Positions 52,815 to 64,000 of a stretch of 64,000 bases of DNA are shown one piece after another. The DNA is from an uncultured Pelagibacteraceae bacterium (GTDB lineage Bacteria; Pseudomonadota; Alphaproteobacteria; Pelagibacterales; Pelagibacteraceae). The DNA lies in NCBI GenBank assembly GCA_902593285.1, contig CACJHW010000001.1:142001-206000 (forward strand). The letters are read 5' to 3'. The translations under genes were made by a program, and so were the position numbers. Each line of letters opens with the position of its first letter. The stretch's first letter is position 1. The notes below the pieces were generated by a model. The model saw nothing but the letters and a program-made list of their open reading frames with translations, ran no database searches and had not been told where the DNA came from.

Positions 52815-54493
52815 CATTTTTAAAAATAAATAATCTTAGTGTTGATTATCAAATGAGAAAAGAAACTGTTTATGCTGCTAAGAATGTAAATATTGAGGTT
52901 AACAAAGGAGAAATTTTAGGATTAGTTGGAGAGTCTGGATCAGGAAAAAGTACAGTAGGAAACGCTATTATAAATTTAATAGATGATCCAGGTAAGGTAT
53001 CGAGTGGCTCAGTTATTTTGGGTGATCTTAACATTCATGAAAATTCTGAAAGTATTGTTAAATATAGAGGAAATAAAATTGGATTGATATTTCAAGATCC
53101 TCAAACTTCACTTAACCCAATTCTTACCGTGGGTGAGCAGTTAATTGAAACAATTCAAACTCATCTTAAACTAAGTAAAGAGGAAGCAAAAAATAAATCA
53201 ATAAATCTATTGAAAGAAGTTGGTATAAAAGATGCAGAAACAAGATTTGATAATTATCCTCATCAATTCTCAGGTGGAATGAGACAGCGAGTAGTAATTT
53301 CTCTAGCTCTATGTTGTGAGCCAGAATTGTTAATTGCAGATGAGCCAACAACAGCATTAGATGTATCAATTCAATCTCAGATTTTAGAACTTATTAAAAA
53401 ATTAACAAAAGAAAGAAATCTTGCAGTTATCTTAATTACTCATGACATGGGAGTTATAGCTGAGACAGCTGATCGTGTAGCGGTTATGAAAAGTGGTAAT
53501 TTGGTTGAAATCGGTGAAACCAAAAAAATATTAACCAATCCACAAGAAAATTATACCAAAAGTTTAGTGAGCTCAGTTCCACCAACTAATAAAAAAATTT
53601 CAAGATTTGTAATAGTTGAAAAAGAAAACAACGATAAAAAAGAAAATAATATCAAGATATTAAATAGATGGTCAAAGAAAGAAATTATAAGTCAAGATTT
53701 AGTTCAGATAAAAAATTTGAATAAAAGTTTTGATGATAATTTTTTTACAGAAAATTCTAAAAATTCTGTCATGGCTGTTAATAATGTTTCATTTGAAATA
53801 AAAGAGGGCGAATCTTTTGGCTTGGTAGGAGAAAGTGGGAGTGGAAAATCTACAATTGCTAAAATGATTGTAAATTTATTTAAACCTACATCTGGTGATA
53901 TTTTCTTTGACAACGTTTGTATAACCAAAATTAAACAGAGATCTGAATTAATGAAATTTAGAAAACAAATTCAAATGATATTTCAAGATCCTTATTCTTC
54001 ACTAAATGGAAGATTAAAAGTAAAAGATATAATTGCAGAACCAATTACACTTCATAACCCATCTATATCTACTTTAGATTTAAATAATTATATTTATGAC
54101 TTACTTGAGTCTGTAGAATTAACTCAAAAATCTGCAGATCGATATCCACATGAATTTTCAGGAGGGCAGAGACAGAGAATATCAATTGCAAGAGCTCTTG
54201 CCACACAACCAAGACTTTTAGTTTGTGATGAACCTACCTCTGCTTTGGACGTAAGTATCCAAGCCCAAATATTAAATTTACTTAAAGATCTTCAAGAACA
54301 ATTAAATTTAACAATTTTGTTTATAAGTCACGACTTACCAGTTGTTAGACAAATGTGTGATAGAATTGGCGTCTTAAAAGATGGCAAATTATGTGAAGTT
54401 TCAAACACTGAGGATTTATTTTTAAAACCTGGCCATGAATATACAAAAGAACTTTTAAGATTAATGCCTAAAATTGAGTCTATTTATAATTAA
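52811..54493 (+). CDS. Fused duplicated ABC ATPase of the peptide transporter (DppD-DppF type)
   Basis: Two Walker A (GESGSGKSTVGNA, GESGSGKSTIAKM) and two signature motifs (FSGGMRQRV, FSGGQRQRI); ATGA overlap with the permease stop. Confidence 0.93.
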   Translation: MTFLKINNLSVDYQMRKETVYAAKNVNIEVNKGEILGLVGESGSGKSTVGNAIINLIDDPGKVSSGSVILGDLNIHENSESIVKYRGNKIGLIFQDPQTSLNPILTVGEQLIETIQTHLKLSKEEAKNKSINLLKEVGIKDAETRFDNYPHQFSGGMRQRVVISLALCCEPELLIADEPTTALDVSIQSQILELIKKLTKERNLAVILITHDMGVIAETADRVAVMKSGNLVEIGETKKILTNPQENYTKSLVSSVPPTNKKISRFVIVEKENNDKKENNIKILNRWSKKEIISQDLVQIKNLNKSFDDNFFTENSKNSVMAVNNVSFEIKEGESFGLVGESGSGKSTIAKMIVNLFKPTSGDIFFDNVCITKIKQRSELMKFRKQIQMIFQDPYSSLNGRLKVKDIIAEPITLHNPSISTLDLNNYIYDLLESVELTQKSADRYPHEFSGGQRQRISIARALATQPRLLVCDEPTSALDVSIQAQILNLLKDLQEQLNLTILFISHDLPVVRQMCDRIGVLKDGKLCEVSNTEDLFLKPGHEYTKELLRLMPKIESIYN

Positions 54494-54546
54494 TTTTTTG
54501 TAAGCCTAAAATGGTCCATTAAAAGTGATTATTTAACTAATTATTT

Positions 54547-54574
54547 TGCAATCTCTCTCATAGATTGTATTATA
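54547..54574 (+). promoter_or_regulatory. Putative sigma-70-like promoter upstream of leuA
   Basis: TTGCAA - 16 bp - TATTAT, 21 bp before the ATG at 54596; in AT-rich DNA such matches arise by chance. Confidence 0.4.
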
Positions 54575-54595
54575 GATTTTCTAAAAATTTTAGTT

Positions 54596-57201
<2,606 letters not shown>

Positions 57202-57206
57202 GAAAA

Positions 57207-58055
57207 ATGGCTACTGGCAGAGATGATTTTGTAATTGCCATTAGGTCAGCTTTCTTAAAAAAAAAAGATAAACAAAAATTTTCTTTACTAACTTTAATTA
57301 TCTTATCAATTTTTGTAATTGTTCTAAGTAATTTTAATTTTAAAGCAATACAATTTGTTAAATTAGGAATTAATGAAGTAATTTATAGATCATCTCATAT
57401 TGCATCAATCCCAGAAAATAAATTAAAAGAAATAACTTCAAAATTCAAATCACATATGGACTTATATGAAAGTCATCAGAAAGATTTAATTAAAATAGAA
57501 AATTCTGATCAACTTAAATTACAAAATGAGTTTTTAACTTCAGAAAATAAAAAGCTTAGAGAGTTACTTGACGAAAGTATAAATTCACAAGAAATTTTTG
57601 CCAGAGTTTTAATTGATAAAGACAGCCCATATTTAAAATCAGTAGTATTAAATAAAGGCACAAAAGATAAAGTAAAAATTGGAATGGCAGTTATTGATGA
57701 TGTTTATCTAGTTGGCCAGATAATTGAGGTAAATTATACTAATTCAAGGGCATTACTATTGTCTGATCTTAATAGTAAAATACCATCTGTTCTAGAGCCA
57801 GATGACATACAAGCTGTGATTTCTGGAACAGGAAGTGATTTTGGAAAAATTGAACATATTCAAGAAGAATTTAGAGAAGATTTTAAAAATAAAGAAATTT
57901 TTGCTTACACTTCAGGTCTTGGTGGTTTATTCAAACCTGGTATACCAATTGGAAAAATTAACAACATATCAGAAGGAAAAATTAATTTTTTTTCTGATTT
58001 TACACAACTCAACTATGTAAAAATAGTTTCTTATAAAATAGGTGGAGAAGAATAA
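57207..58055 (+). CDS. mreC: Rod shape-determining protein MreC
   Basis: TM plus coiled coil; ARVLIDKDSPYLKSVVLNKGTKDKVKIGMAVI. Confidence 0.92.
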   Translation: MATGRDDFVIAIRSAFLKKKDKQKFSLLTLIILSIFVIVLSNFNFKAIQFVKLGINEVIYRSSHIASIPENKLKEITSKFKSHMDLYESHQKDLIKIENSDQLKLQNEFLTSENKKLRELLDESINSQEIFARVLIDKDSPYLKSVVLNKGTKDKVKIGMAVIDDVYLVGQIIEVNYTNSRALLLSDLNSKIPSVLEPDDIQAVISGTGSDFGKIEHIQEEFREDFKNKEIFAYTSGLGGLFKPGIPIGKINNISEGKINFFSDFTQLNYVKIVSYKIGGEE

Positions 58056-58573
58056 TGTCATCACTTAATAAAAGTCCTTTTTTAAAAATATTCTTATCCT
58101 ATGTACCATTTATAATGCTATTTTTTTCTGTATTTAATGAATTTGATTTTAATTACTTAAAAATTGAATATTTTGCTTTTAATTTTGTTCATCTATTAAT
58201 TTTCTTTTGGACTTTAAGAAATCCTGATCAATTAGGTTATCTAGCAATTTTCTTTGCAGGAATAATTAATGATGTTGTAATAGGTATACCAATAGGAATT
58301 AGTAGTTTTTGTTACCTTATTCTTTGCTCAGTAACAGCTTACATAAGAAACATTACTTTAACCCCAAACTTTATGAAGGACTGGATATCATTACTATTCA
58401 CAATTTTATTAATAAATTCAATTCAAGTAATTATTTTGGATTTAGTCTTTTTAATTAAAGTTGATTACACAAATTATTTGATTAACTCAGGTTTTACTTT
58501 TTTATTTTATCCAATATTTTTTTTATTTTTTAATTTTTTAAACGAAAGAATTTCATATCAAACAAATGATTAA
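58055..58573 (+). CDS. mreD: Rod shape-determining protein MreD-like
   Basis: 172 aa, multi-TM, between mreC and PBP2. Confidence 0.85.
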   Translation: MSSLNKSPFLKIFLSYVPFIMLFFSVFNEFDFNYLKIEYFAFNFVHLLIFFWTLRNPDQLGYLAIFFAGIINDVVIGIPIGISSFCYLILCSVTAYIRNITLTPNFMKDWISLLFTILLINSIQVIILDLVFLIKVDYTNYLINSGFTFLFYPIFFLFFNFLNERISYQTND

Positions 58574-60488
58574 ATTTAATTCAGGAATAAGAAAAACAGA
58601 TGTGATTAATAGAAGGATGTTCATAATCGGAGCAGCAAAAGTAGTAATTTTTTTTGGTATCGTTGCCCGTTTATTTTCTTTTCAAATAAACGAAAATAAA
58701 AAATATCTTACTCTTTCAGACAAGAATAGAATTAGAGAATGGAAACTCCCACCTACAAGGGGAAATATAGTCGATTATTTTGGAAATATAATTGCAGGAA
58801 ATTTAAAAGTTTATCAATTACACATAATTCCGGAGCAAGTTGAGAATTTCAATTATTTATTAGTTAGATTAAAAAATCTTTTAAATTTAAGTGATAAAAG
58901 AATTGCAAGAATAAATAAATTAAGATTAGAATTAAAACCTTGGGATAGTATAATTGTTTCTGAAAATTTAAGTTGGAGTCAATTTGTAAAAATTAATAAT
59001 TATTTATACGATCTTGTGGGTGTTAAACCTGTAATGACAATCTCCAGAAATTATCCATTTAACGATGTATACACACATGTTCTTGGATACGTAAGCCAAC
59101 CAAATGAACAAGAAATTTTAGAAAATGAAACCATCCAAGAAAGATTTGTACCAGGAATGAAAATTGGAAAACTGGGTTTAGAGAAAAGACTTGAAAATCA
59201 TTTAATTGGAACAAATGCCATTCAAAGATATGAGGTAAATGCTTACGGTAAAAGAATTAATCAACTTGAACATCAAAAAGGTAAACAAGGTTCAAAAATA
59301 CGTTTAACCGTAGATACAGAAATACAAAAGGCTTGTGGAGAATTGTTAAATGAAAAAGCAGGATCTATAAGTGTAATGGATATTTATACTGGAGATATAA
59401 TAGCAATGTATTCATCTCCATCTTATAATCCAAATTTATTTTTATTCGGAATAAGTCAAGATGAGTGGCAATTAATTAGAAATAATCCATTAAAACCACT
59501 AATAAACAAAACTCTTTCGGGTCTATACTCACCAGGTTCAACAATAAAACCTATCGTTGCGCTTTCAGCTTTAGAAAACAAAGTAATAGATACAAAGTTT
59601 AAAGTTAAATGCACAGGAAAAATGGAGTTATATGGACAGACATTTCACTGTTGGAAGGAAAAGGGACATGGCTGGGTTAGTTTGAAAAATGCAATGAAAC
59701 AATCTTGTGATACATATTTTTATGAGGTTGCTAGGTTACTAGGTGTTGATAGATTAAAGATTACAGCTGAAAAGTTTGGCTTAGGTAAAAAAGTTCTCGG
59801 CGATTATTTTGATAATGAAAAAAAAGGATTATTTCCAAATACAAAATGGAAAAAAAACAATCTTGGTAAAGGCTGGGTATTAGGAGAGACCTTAATAACA
59901 GGTATTGGTCAAGGCTATACACAAACAACACCTTTACAACTTTGTATGATGACAGCACAAATTGCAAATGGAGGCTTTGCTGTAAAACCGAAAATAATAG
60001 TGGATAGTAATCCAATTTCTTATGAAGATGCAAAACAATCAATGGAAAGTGGTTTATTATTTGATACCGACTCTGCGGAATTGTTAGATAAAAAGTTATT
60101 TAAAAACCAAAGAAATATTAAGATTGTTCAAGAAGCAATGTTTGCTTCTACCAATGAAAGATTTGGAACTTCTTATAAATCAAGAATTGATGACCCTAAA
60201 TATCAATTTGCAGGAAAAACTGGAACAGCCCAGGTTAAAAGAATTAGCAAAAGAGAGAGGGAATTGGATTTAGAATTAGAGCAAATACCATACAAAGATA
60301 GAGATCATGCTTTGTATGTTGCTTATGGCCCATATATTAACCCGAGATATGCGCTTAGTATAATTGTTGAGCATGGTGGTTCAGGAAGTAAGGCGGCAGC
60401 ACCAATTGCAAAAAAATTATTTAAATTAATAATCGACAGACATGATTTAAGAAATAAACAATCAAATTTTGAGAGGATTACCGTTTAA
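58566..60488 (+). CDS. mrdA: Penicillin-binding protein 2
   Basis: PPTRGNIVDYFGNIIAGN; SGLYSPGSTIKPIVALSAL; KTGTAQV. Confidence 0.95.
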   Translation: MIKFNSGIRKTDVINRRMFIIGAAKVVIFFGIVARLFSFQINENKKYLTLSDKNRIREWKLPPTRGNIVDYFGNIIAGNLKVYQLHIIPEQVENFNYLLVRLKNLLNLSDKRIARINKLRLELKPWDSIIVSENLSWSQFVKINNYLYDLVGVKPVMTISRNYPFNDVYTHVLGYVSQPNEQEILENETIQERFVPGMKIGKLGLEKRLENHLIGTNAIQRYEVNAYGKRINQLEHQKGKQGSKIRLTVDTEIQKACGELLNEKAGSISVMDIYTGDIIAMYSSPSYNPNLFLFGISQDEWQLIRNNPLKPLINKTLSGLYSPGSTIKPIVALSALENKVIDTKFKVKCTGKMELYGQTFHCWKEKGHGWVSLKNAMKQSCDTYFYEVARLLGVDRLKITAEKFGLGKKVLGDYFDNEKKGLFPNTKWKKNNLGKGWVLGETLITGIGQGYTQTTPLQLCMMTAQIANGGFAVKPKIIVDSNPISYEDAKQSMESGLLFDTDSAELLDKKLFKNQRNIKIVQEAMFASTNERFGTSYKSRIDDPKYQFAGKTGTAQVKRISKRERELDLELEQIPYKDRDHALYVAYGPYINPRYALSIIVEHGGSGSKAAAPIAKKLFKLIIDRHDLRNKQSNFERITV

Positions 60489-61613
60489 ATGTTTCAGCAC
60501 GATAGATTGAGTAGTGAGATTACATTATTTCAAAAAATAAAAAACTTAGATTATATACTATTGATTTCTATCACCCTTCTTTCTGTATTAAGTGTTTTTG
60601 TTATGTACTCTACAGATGGTGGTGAAATACTTTTTCATACAAAAAATCATTTTGTAAAACTTGCAGTTTTTTTCCCATTAATGATTTTTGTGGCTTTCTT
60701 TAACATAAAATTTTGGCATAACTTTTCTTATATAATCTACTTTATAGTAATACTTTTATTAATTTATGTTTCATTTTTTGGAATAAAGTCCTCTGGTTCA
60801 AAAAGATGGATGGATCTTTATTTATTTGTTCTGCAACCTTCAGAACTTATGAAAATAGCAATCATAATGTGTCTTGCAAAATACTTTCATAGAATAAAAA
60901 TAGAAAATGTTAATTCATTTACCAGTATAACTATTGTGTTATCGATTATAATAATTCCAATAATTTTTGTAATTTCTCAACCAGATCTTGGTACATCTAT
61001 ATTAATTGCTGTAAGTGGATTAATTATATTGTGGTTAGGAGGTATGAAAATTAAATATTTTATATACTCATTTATTACTTTCTTAATTTCACTCCCATTT
61101 ATAATTTCATTTCTTAAACCATATCAAAAACTAAGAATATTAACTTTTTTAGATCCAGATAGAGATCCTTTGGGCGCTGGATATCAAATTATACAGTCAA
61201 AAATAGCTATTGGCTCAGGAGGCCTTAACGGAAAAGGTTTTTTAAAAGGAACTCAAAGCTACTTAGATTTTTTACCTGAAAAACATACAGATTTTATATT
61301 CACTTTATTTTCAGAAGAGTTTGGTTTTATAGGCTCAGTTGGTCTTTTGATATTATACTCAATAATAATTTTTAGAATTATAAGAATAGGAGCAATTTCG
61401 AGAAGCAATTTTGCTAGACTTTTTTGTTTTGGTTATGCTTTTGCAATTTTTATTTATATTGTAGTAAATTTATCTATGGTTTTGGGTCTGCTACCTATAG
61501 TTGGTTCTCCGTTACCCATCATGTCGTATGGAGGTTCCTCAATGTTAGCCACTATGATTGGATTTGGTATAGTATTGAGTGCAAAAATTAATCATAAACA
61601 AATGATTGCATAA
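60489..61613 (+). CDS. rodA: RodA peptidoglycan glycosyltransferase (SEDS)
   Basis: GSKRWMDLYLFVLQPSELMKIAIIM; QPDLGTSILIA; LPIMSYGGSSMLATMIGFG. Confidence 0.95.
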   Translation: MFQHDRLSSEITLFQKIKNLDYILLISITLLSVLSVFVMYSTDGGEILFHTKNHFVKLAVFFPLMIFVAFFNIKFWHNFSYIIYFIVILLLIYVSFFGIKSSGSKRWMDLYLFVLQPSELMKIAIIMCLAKYFHRIKIENVNSFTSITIVLSIIIIPIIFVISQPDLGTSILIAVSGLIILWLGGMKIKYFIYSFITFLISLPFIISFLKPYQKLRILTFLDPDRDPLGAGYQIIQSKIAIGSGGLNGKGFLKGTQSYLDFLPEKHTDFIFTLFSEEFGFIGSVGLLILYSIIIFRIIRIGAISRSNFARLFCFGYAFAIFIYIVVNLSMVLGLLPIVGSPLPIMSYGGSSMLATMIGFGIVLSAKINHKQMIA

Positions 61614-61656
61614 TTTGTCACTCTCTTAATTTAATTTTTAATTGTATAACAAATTT

Positions 61657-62898
61657 ATGAGTAAAAATACTAAGGTAGGAATAGTTGGAGCAGGGATTCA
61701 AGGTGTGTCTAATGCTTTGTTTCTTCAAAAAAAAGGTTTCGATGTAACTATCTTTGATAGAGATAACCCAGGTAGCCAAGCCGCCTCTTATGGTAATGCA
61801 GGTCACTTTTCACCATATGCATCTCTTTCTTTAAACAGAACTGATGTTCTAGCAGATGTGCCTGCAATGTTGCTTAGCTCTTCAGGTCCACTTGCTTTAA
61901 AATGGAATTACGTTCCTAAAATGATTCCATGGTTTATAAAATTTATAATGAATACTACTAAAACTAAGATGATGCATACTGCTAAAAATATGCACCAAAT
62001 TTTAGATCTAGCTTTACCCGCATATGATGAATTATTTGAAGAGATAAACTTAGAAGGTTTGGTTGAAAACAAAGGAATTCTTTATATATGGAACGATAAA
62101 GATCTAAAAAGTAGAGAATTAGAAATTAAAGTAAGAGAAGAACTGGGTGTTGAACAACAATTAGTCACTAAAGCCGAAATACACGACCTTGAACCACATA
62201 TTAAACCGTTTTACCATGCTGGTGTGTATTATCCTTATGCAAGACATGCAAGAAATCCAAAAAAAATTCTTTTAAAACTATTTGATTTATTTTTGCAAAA
62301 AGGTGGAAAATTTAACAAAGTAAATATTAAAGATATTAGTTTTGTTGAAGAAAATCCAGTTTTTAAAACTGAAACTCAAAGTTATATTTTTGATAAAGCT
62401 GTAATAGCTTGTGGAGCTTTTTCAAAAAAATTAACAGATAATCTTGGTGAAAAAATACCCTTAGATACAGAGCGTGGATACCATGTTCATTTCAAAAATT
62501 GTGATCATTTATTAAGTAGACCTGTAATATTTTCTAATCGTGGATTTGGAATTACACCGATGGAACAAGGTTTAAGAGTTGTTGGAACGGTAGAATTTGG
62601 TGGATTAGATAATCCATTATCTAAATCAAGAATTAAGAATTTAATAAATAATGCAAAATATATGCTTGGTGATTTACCTGAACATGAGGATGAGTGGCTA
62701 GGTTTTAGACCAACTTTACCAGATTTTTTACCTGTTATGGGTCCATCAAAAAATTACAAAAATATTTATTATTGTTTTGGGCATCATCATTTAGGATGGA
62801 CTTTAGGTCCAATTTCTGGAAAGATTGTTTCTGGGATGATAGCGAACGAAAATACAAATTTAGATTTAAAACCTTATAGTTCGCTTAGATTTAGTTAA
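61657..62898 (+). CDS. DadA-like FAD-dependent amine/D-amino-acid oxidoreductase
   Basis: VGIVGAGIQGVSNALFLQKKGFDVTIFDRDNPGSQAASYGNAGHFSPYA; start set to MSKNTKV (61657). Confidence 0.9.
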   Translation: MSKNTKVGIVGAGIQGVSNALFLQKKGFDVTIFDRDNPGSQAASYGNAGHFSPYASLSLNRTDVLADVPAMLLSSSGPLALKWNYVPKMIPWFIKFIMNTTKTKMMHTAKNMHQILDLALPAYDELFEEINLEGLVENKGILYIWNDKDLKSRELEIKVREELGVEQQLVTKAEIHDLEPHIKPFYHAGVYYPYARHARNPKKILLKLFDLFLQKGGKFNKVNIKDISFVEENPVFKTETQSYIFDKAVIACGAFSKKLTDNLGEKIPLDTERGYHVHFKNCDHLLSRPVIFSNRGFGITPMEQGLRVVGTVEFGGLDNPLSKSRIKNLINNAKYMLGDLPEHEDEWLGFRPTLPDFLPVMGPSKNYKNIYYCFGHHHLGWTLGPISGKIVSGMIANENTNLDLKPYSSLRFS

Positions 62899-63801
62899 GT
62901 GACTAAAGATAATAATTTTTTAGCTTATTTATATCTATTTTTAACAGTAACTTTTTGGGCAGGAAATTTTGTAGTAGGTAAACTTGCAAGTTTTTATGAA
63001 GTTCCTCCATTTTCATTAAATTTTTATCGATGGCTTTTTGCCTGGTTAATTTTAGCACCTTTTACAATTCCTGAAATATTAGAGAAAAGAAACTATATAA
63101 TTAAAAACTATAAACTTTTTATTGTTTTAGGAGTTACTAGTATAACGGTATTTAATTCTATTGTTTATTATTCATTAAATTTTACTCAGGTGATTAGTGG
63201 AGTTTTAATGATTTCAACTATACCTGTGATGATCATGTTGTTTTCTTCAATTTTAAAAATTGAAAAGACAAATATTTTTCAAATTATAGGGGTAGTATTT
63301 TCTTTTGCAGGTGTAATTATGATTATAACAAAAGCAAATATAGAGATATTAAAAAATTTAGATTTTAATAAAGGGGACATAACCATGGTTATAGCAATGT
63401 TCTCATGGGCTTTATATTCTACATTGTTAAAAGGAAAAAAATATGAATTAACCCAAATATCATTACTTCAAGTAGTAATTACTTTTGGTTTAGTATTTTT
63501 AATACCAGTTTATTTTATTGAATATCAAATTGGCTTTAGAATTAATTTAGAACTACCTTTTATTTTAATTTTATCCTATGTAGTTTTGTTTCCAGGTTTG
63601 GCATCTTTTCTTTTATGGATAAAAGGAATATCTATGATTGGTGCTAATCGTTCTGGTGTTTTTTTACACCTAATGCCAATTTTGAGTGCGATAATGGCGA
63701 TGATTTTTTTTAGTGAAAAATTTATGTTTTATCATATTTTAGGAGCTTGTTTTATTATAACAGGAATATTGTTATCAAATAAGAAAGTTAAAAATGCTTA
63801 A
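62899..63801 (+). CDS. EamA/DMT-family transporter
   Basis: About ten TM segments; TVTFWAGNFVVGKLASFYEVPPFSLNFYRW; GTG start. Confidence 0.9.
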   Translation: MTKDNNFLAYLYLFLTVTFWAGNFVVGKLASFYEVPPFSLNFYRWLFAWLILAPFTIPEILEKRNYIIKNYKLFIVLGVTSITVFNSIVYYSLNFTQVISGVLMISTIPVMIMLFSSILKIEKTNIFQIIGVVFSFAGVIMIITKANIEILKNLDFNKGDITMVIAMFSWALYSTLLKGKKYELTQISLLQVVITFGLVFLIPVYFIEYQIGFRINLELPFILILSYVVLFPGLASFLLWIKGISMIGANRSGVFLHLMPILSAIMAMIFFSEKFMFYHILGACFIITGILLSNKKVKNA

Positions 63802-64000
63802 AGTAGCTATATTAGATGATTATCAAAATGTTGCTCAACAATTTGTAGATTTAGAAAAACTATCTGGAAAATATGAATTTAAGATTTTTAGCGAACCTTT
63901 TTTAGATGAGGCAGATGCAATTGATCAGCTAGCTGATTTTGAAGCTTTATTAATAATGAGAGAAAGAACTCCAATTACAAAAAATTTAATTGATAATTTA
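63794..64000 (+). CDS. D-2-hydroxyacid dehydrogenase family, N-terminal part (truncated by window edge)
   Basis: Reads MLKVAILDDYQNVAQQFVDLEKLSGKYEFKIFSEPF...LLIMRERTPITKNLIDNL; overlaps the EamA stop. Confidence 0.75.
   Translation, partial: MLKVAILDDYQNVAQQFVDLEKLSGKYEFKIFSEPFLDEADAIDQLADFEALLIMRERTPITKNLIDNL

Overview
AT-rich, gene-dense, single-copy chromosomal window. Operon content and protein families look like an alphaproteobacterium with a streamlined genome, and the overall look suggests SAR11/Pelagibacterales (inference; no search was run). Most of it is core genome: gap-tkt, zapA/ygfA/ymdB/yebC/ruvC-like, tolQRAB-pal-cpoB-tilS, ftsH-folP-glmM-thiD-purA, rpoH, rluD, an ABC-2 exporter, xseB-ispA-dxs, aroC, pdxH, ispB, S49 peptidase-glyQS-ppdK, thyX, mrp, hflKC-degP-miaA, ilvBHC, an oligopeptide ABC transporter, leuA-mreBCD-pbp2-rodA, and a DadA-like/EamA/D-2-hydroxyacid dehydrogenase cluster. 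RNA genes: one tRNA-Arg(TCG), and a gene missed by the ORF track, a circularly permuted two-piece tmRNA (ssrA) on the minus strand at about 34909-35160 with a readable tag ANESYALAA. The most accessory-looking segment is a four-gene sugar cassette (Gfo/Idh oxidoreductase, GDP-mannose 4,6-dehydratase, three-module C-methyltransferase, GT2) directly beside the tmRNA gene. It may make a C-methylated GDP-deoxyhexose. Other points: a phage-like RuvC with no ruvA/ruvB in the expected slot, a perfect 16-bp hairpin between dppA and dppB, and extreme compaction with overlapping convergent stops and very short divergent gaps. I saw no CRISPR array, IS element, prophage or obvious defence system.
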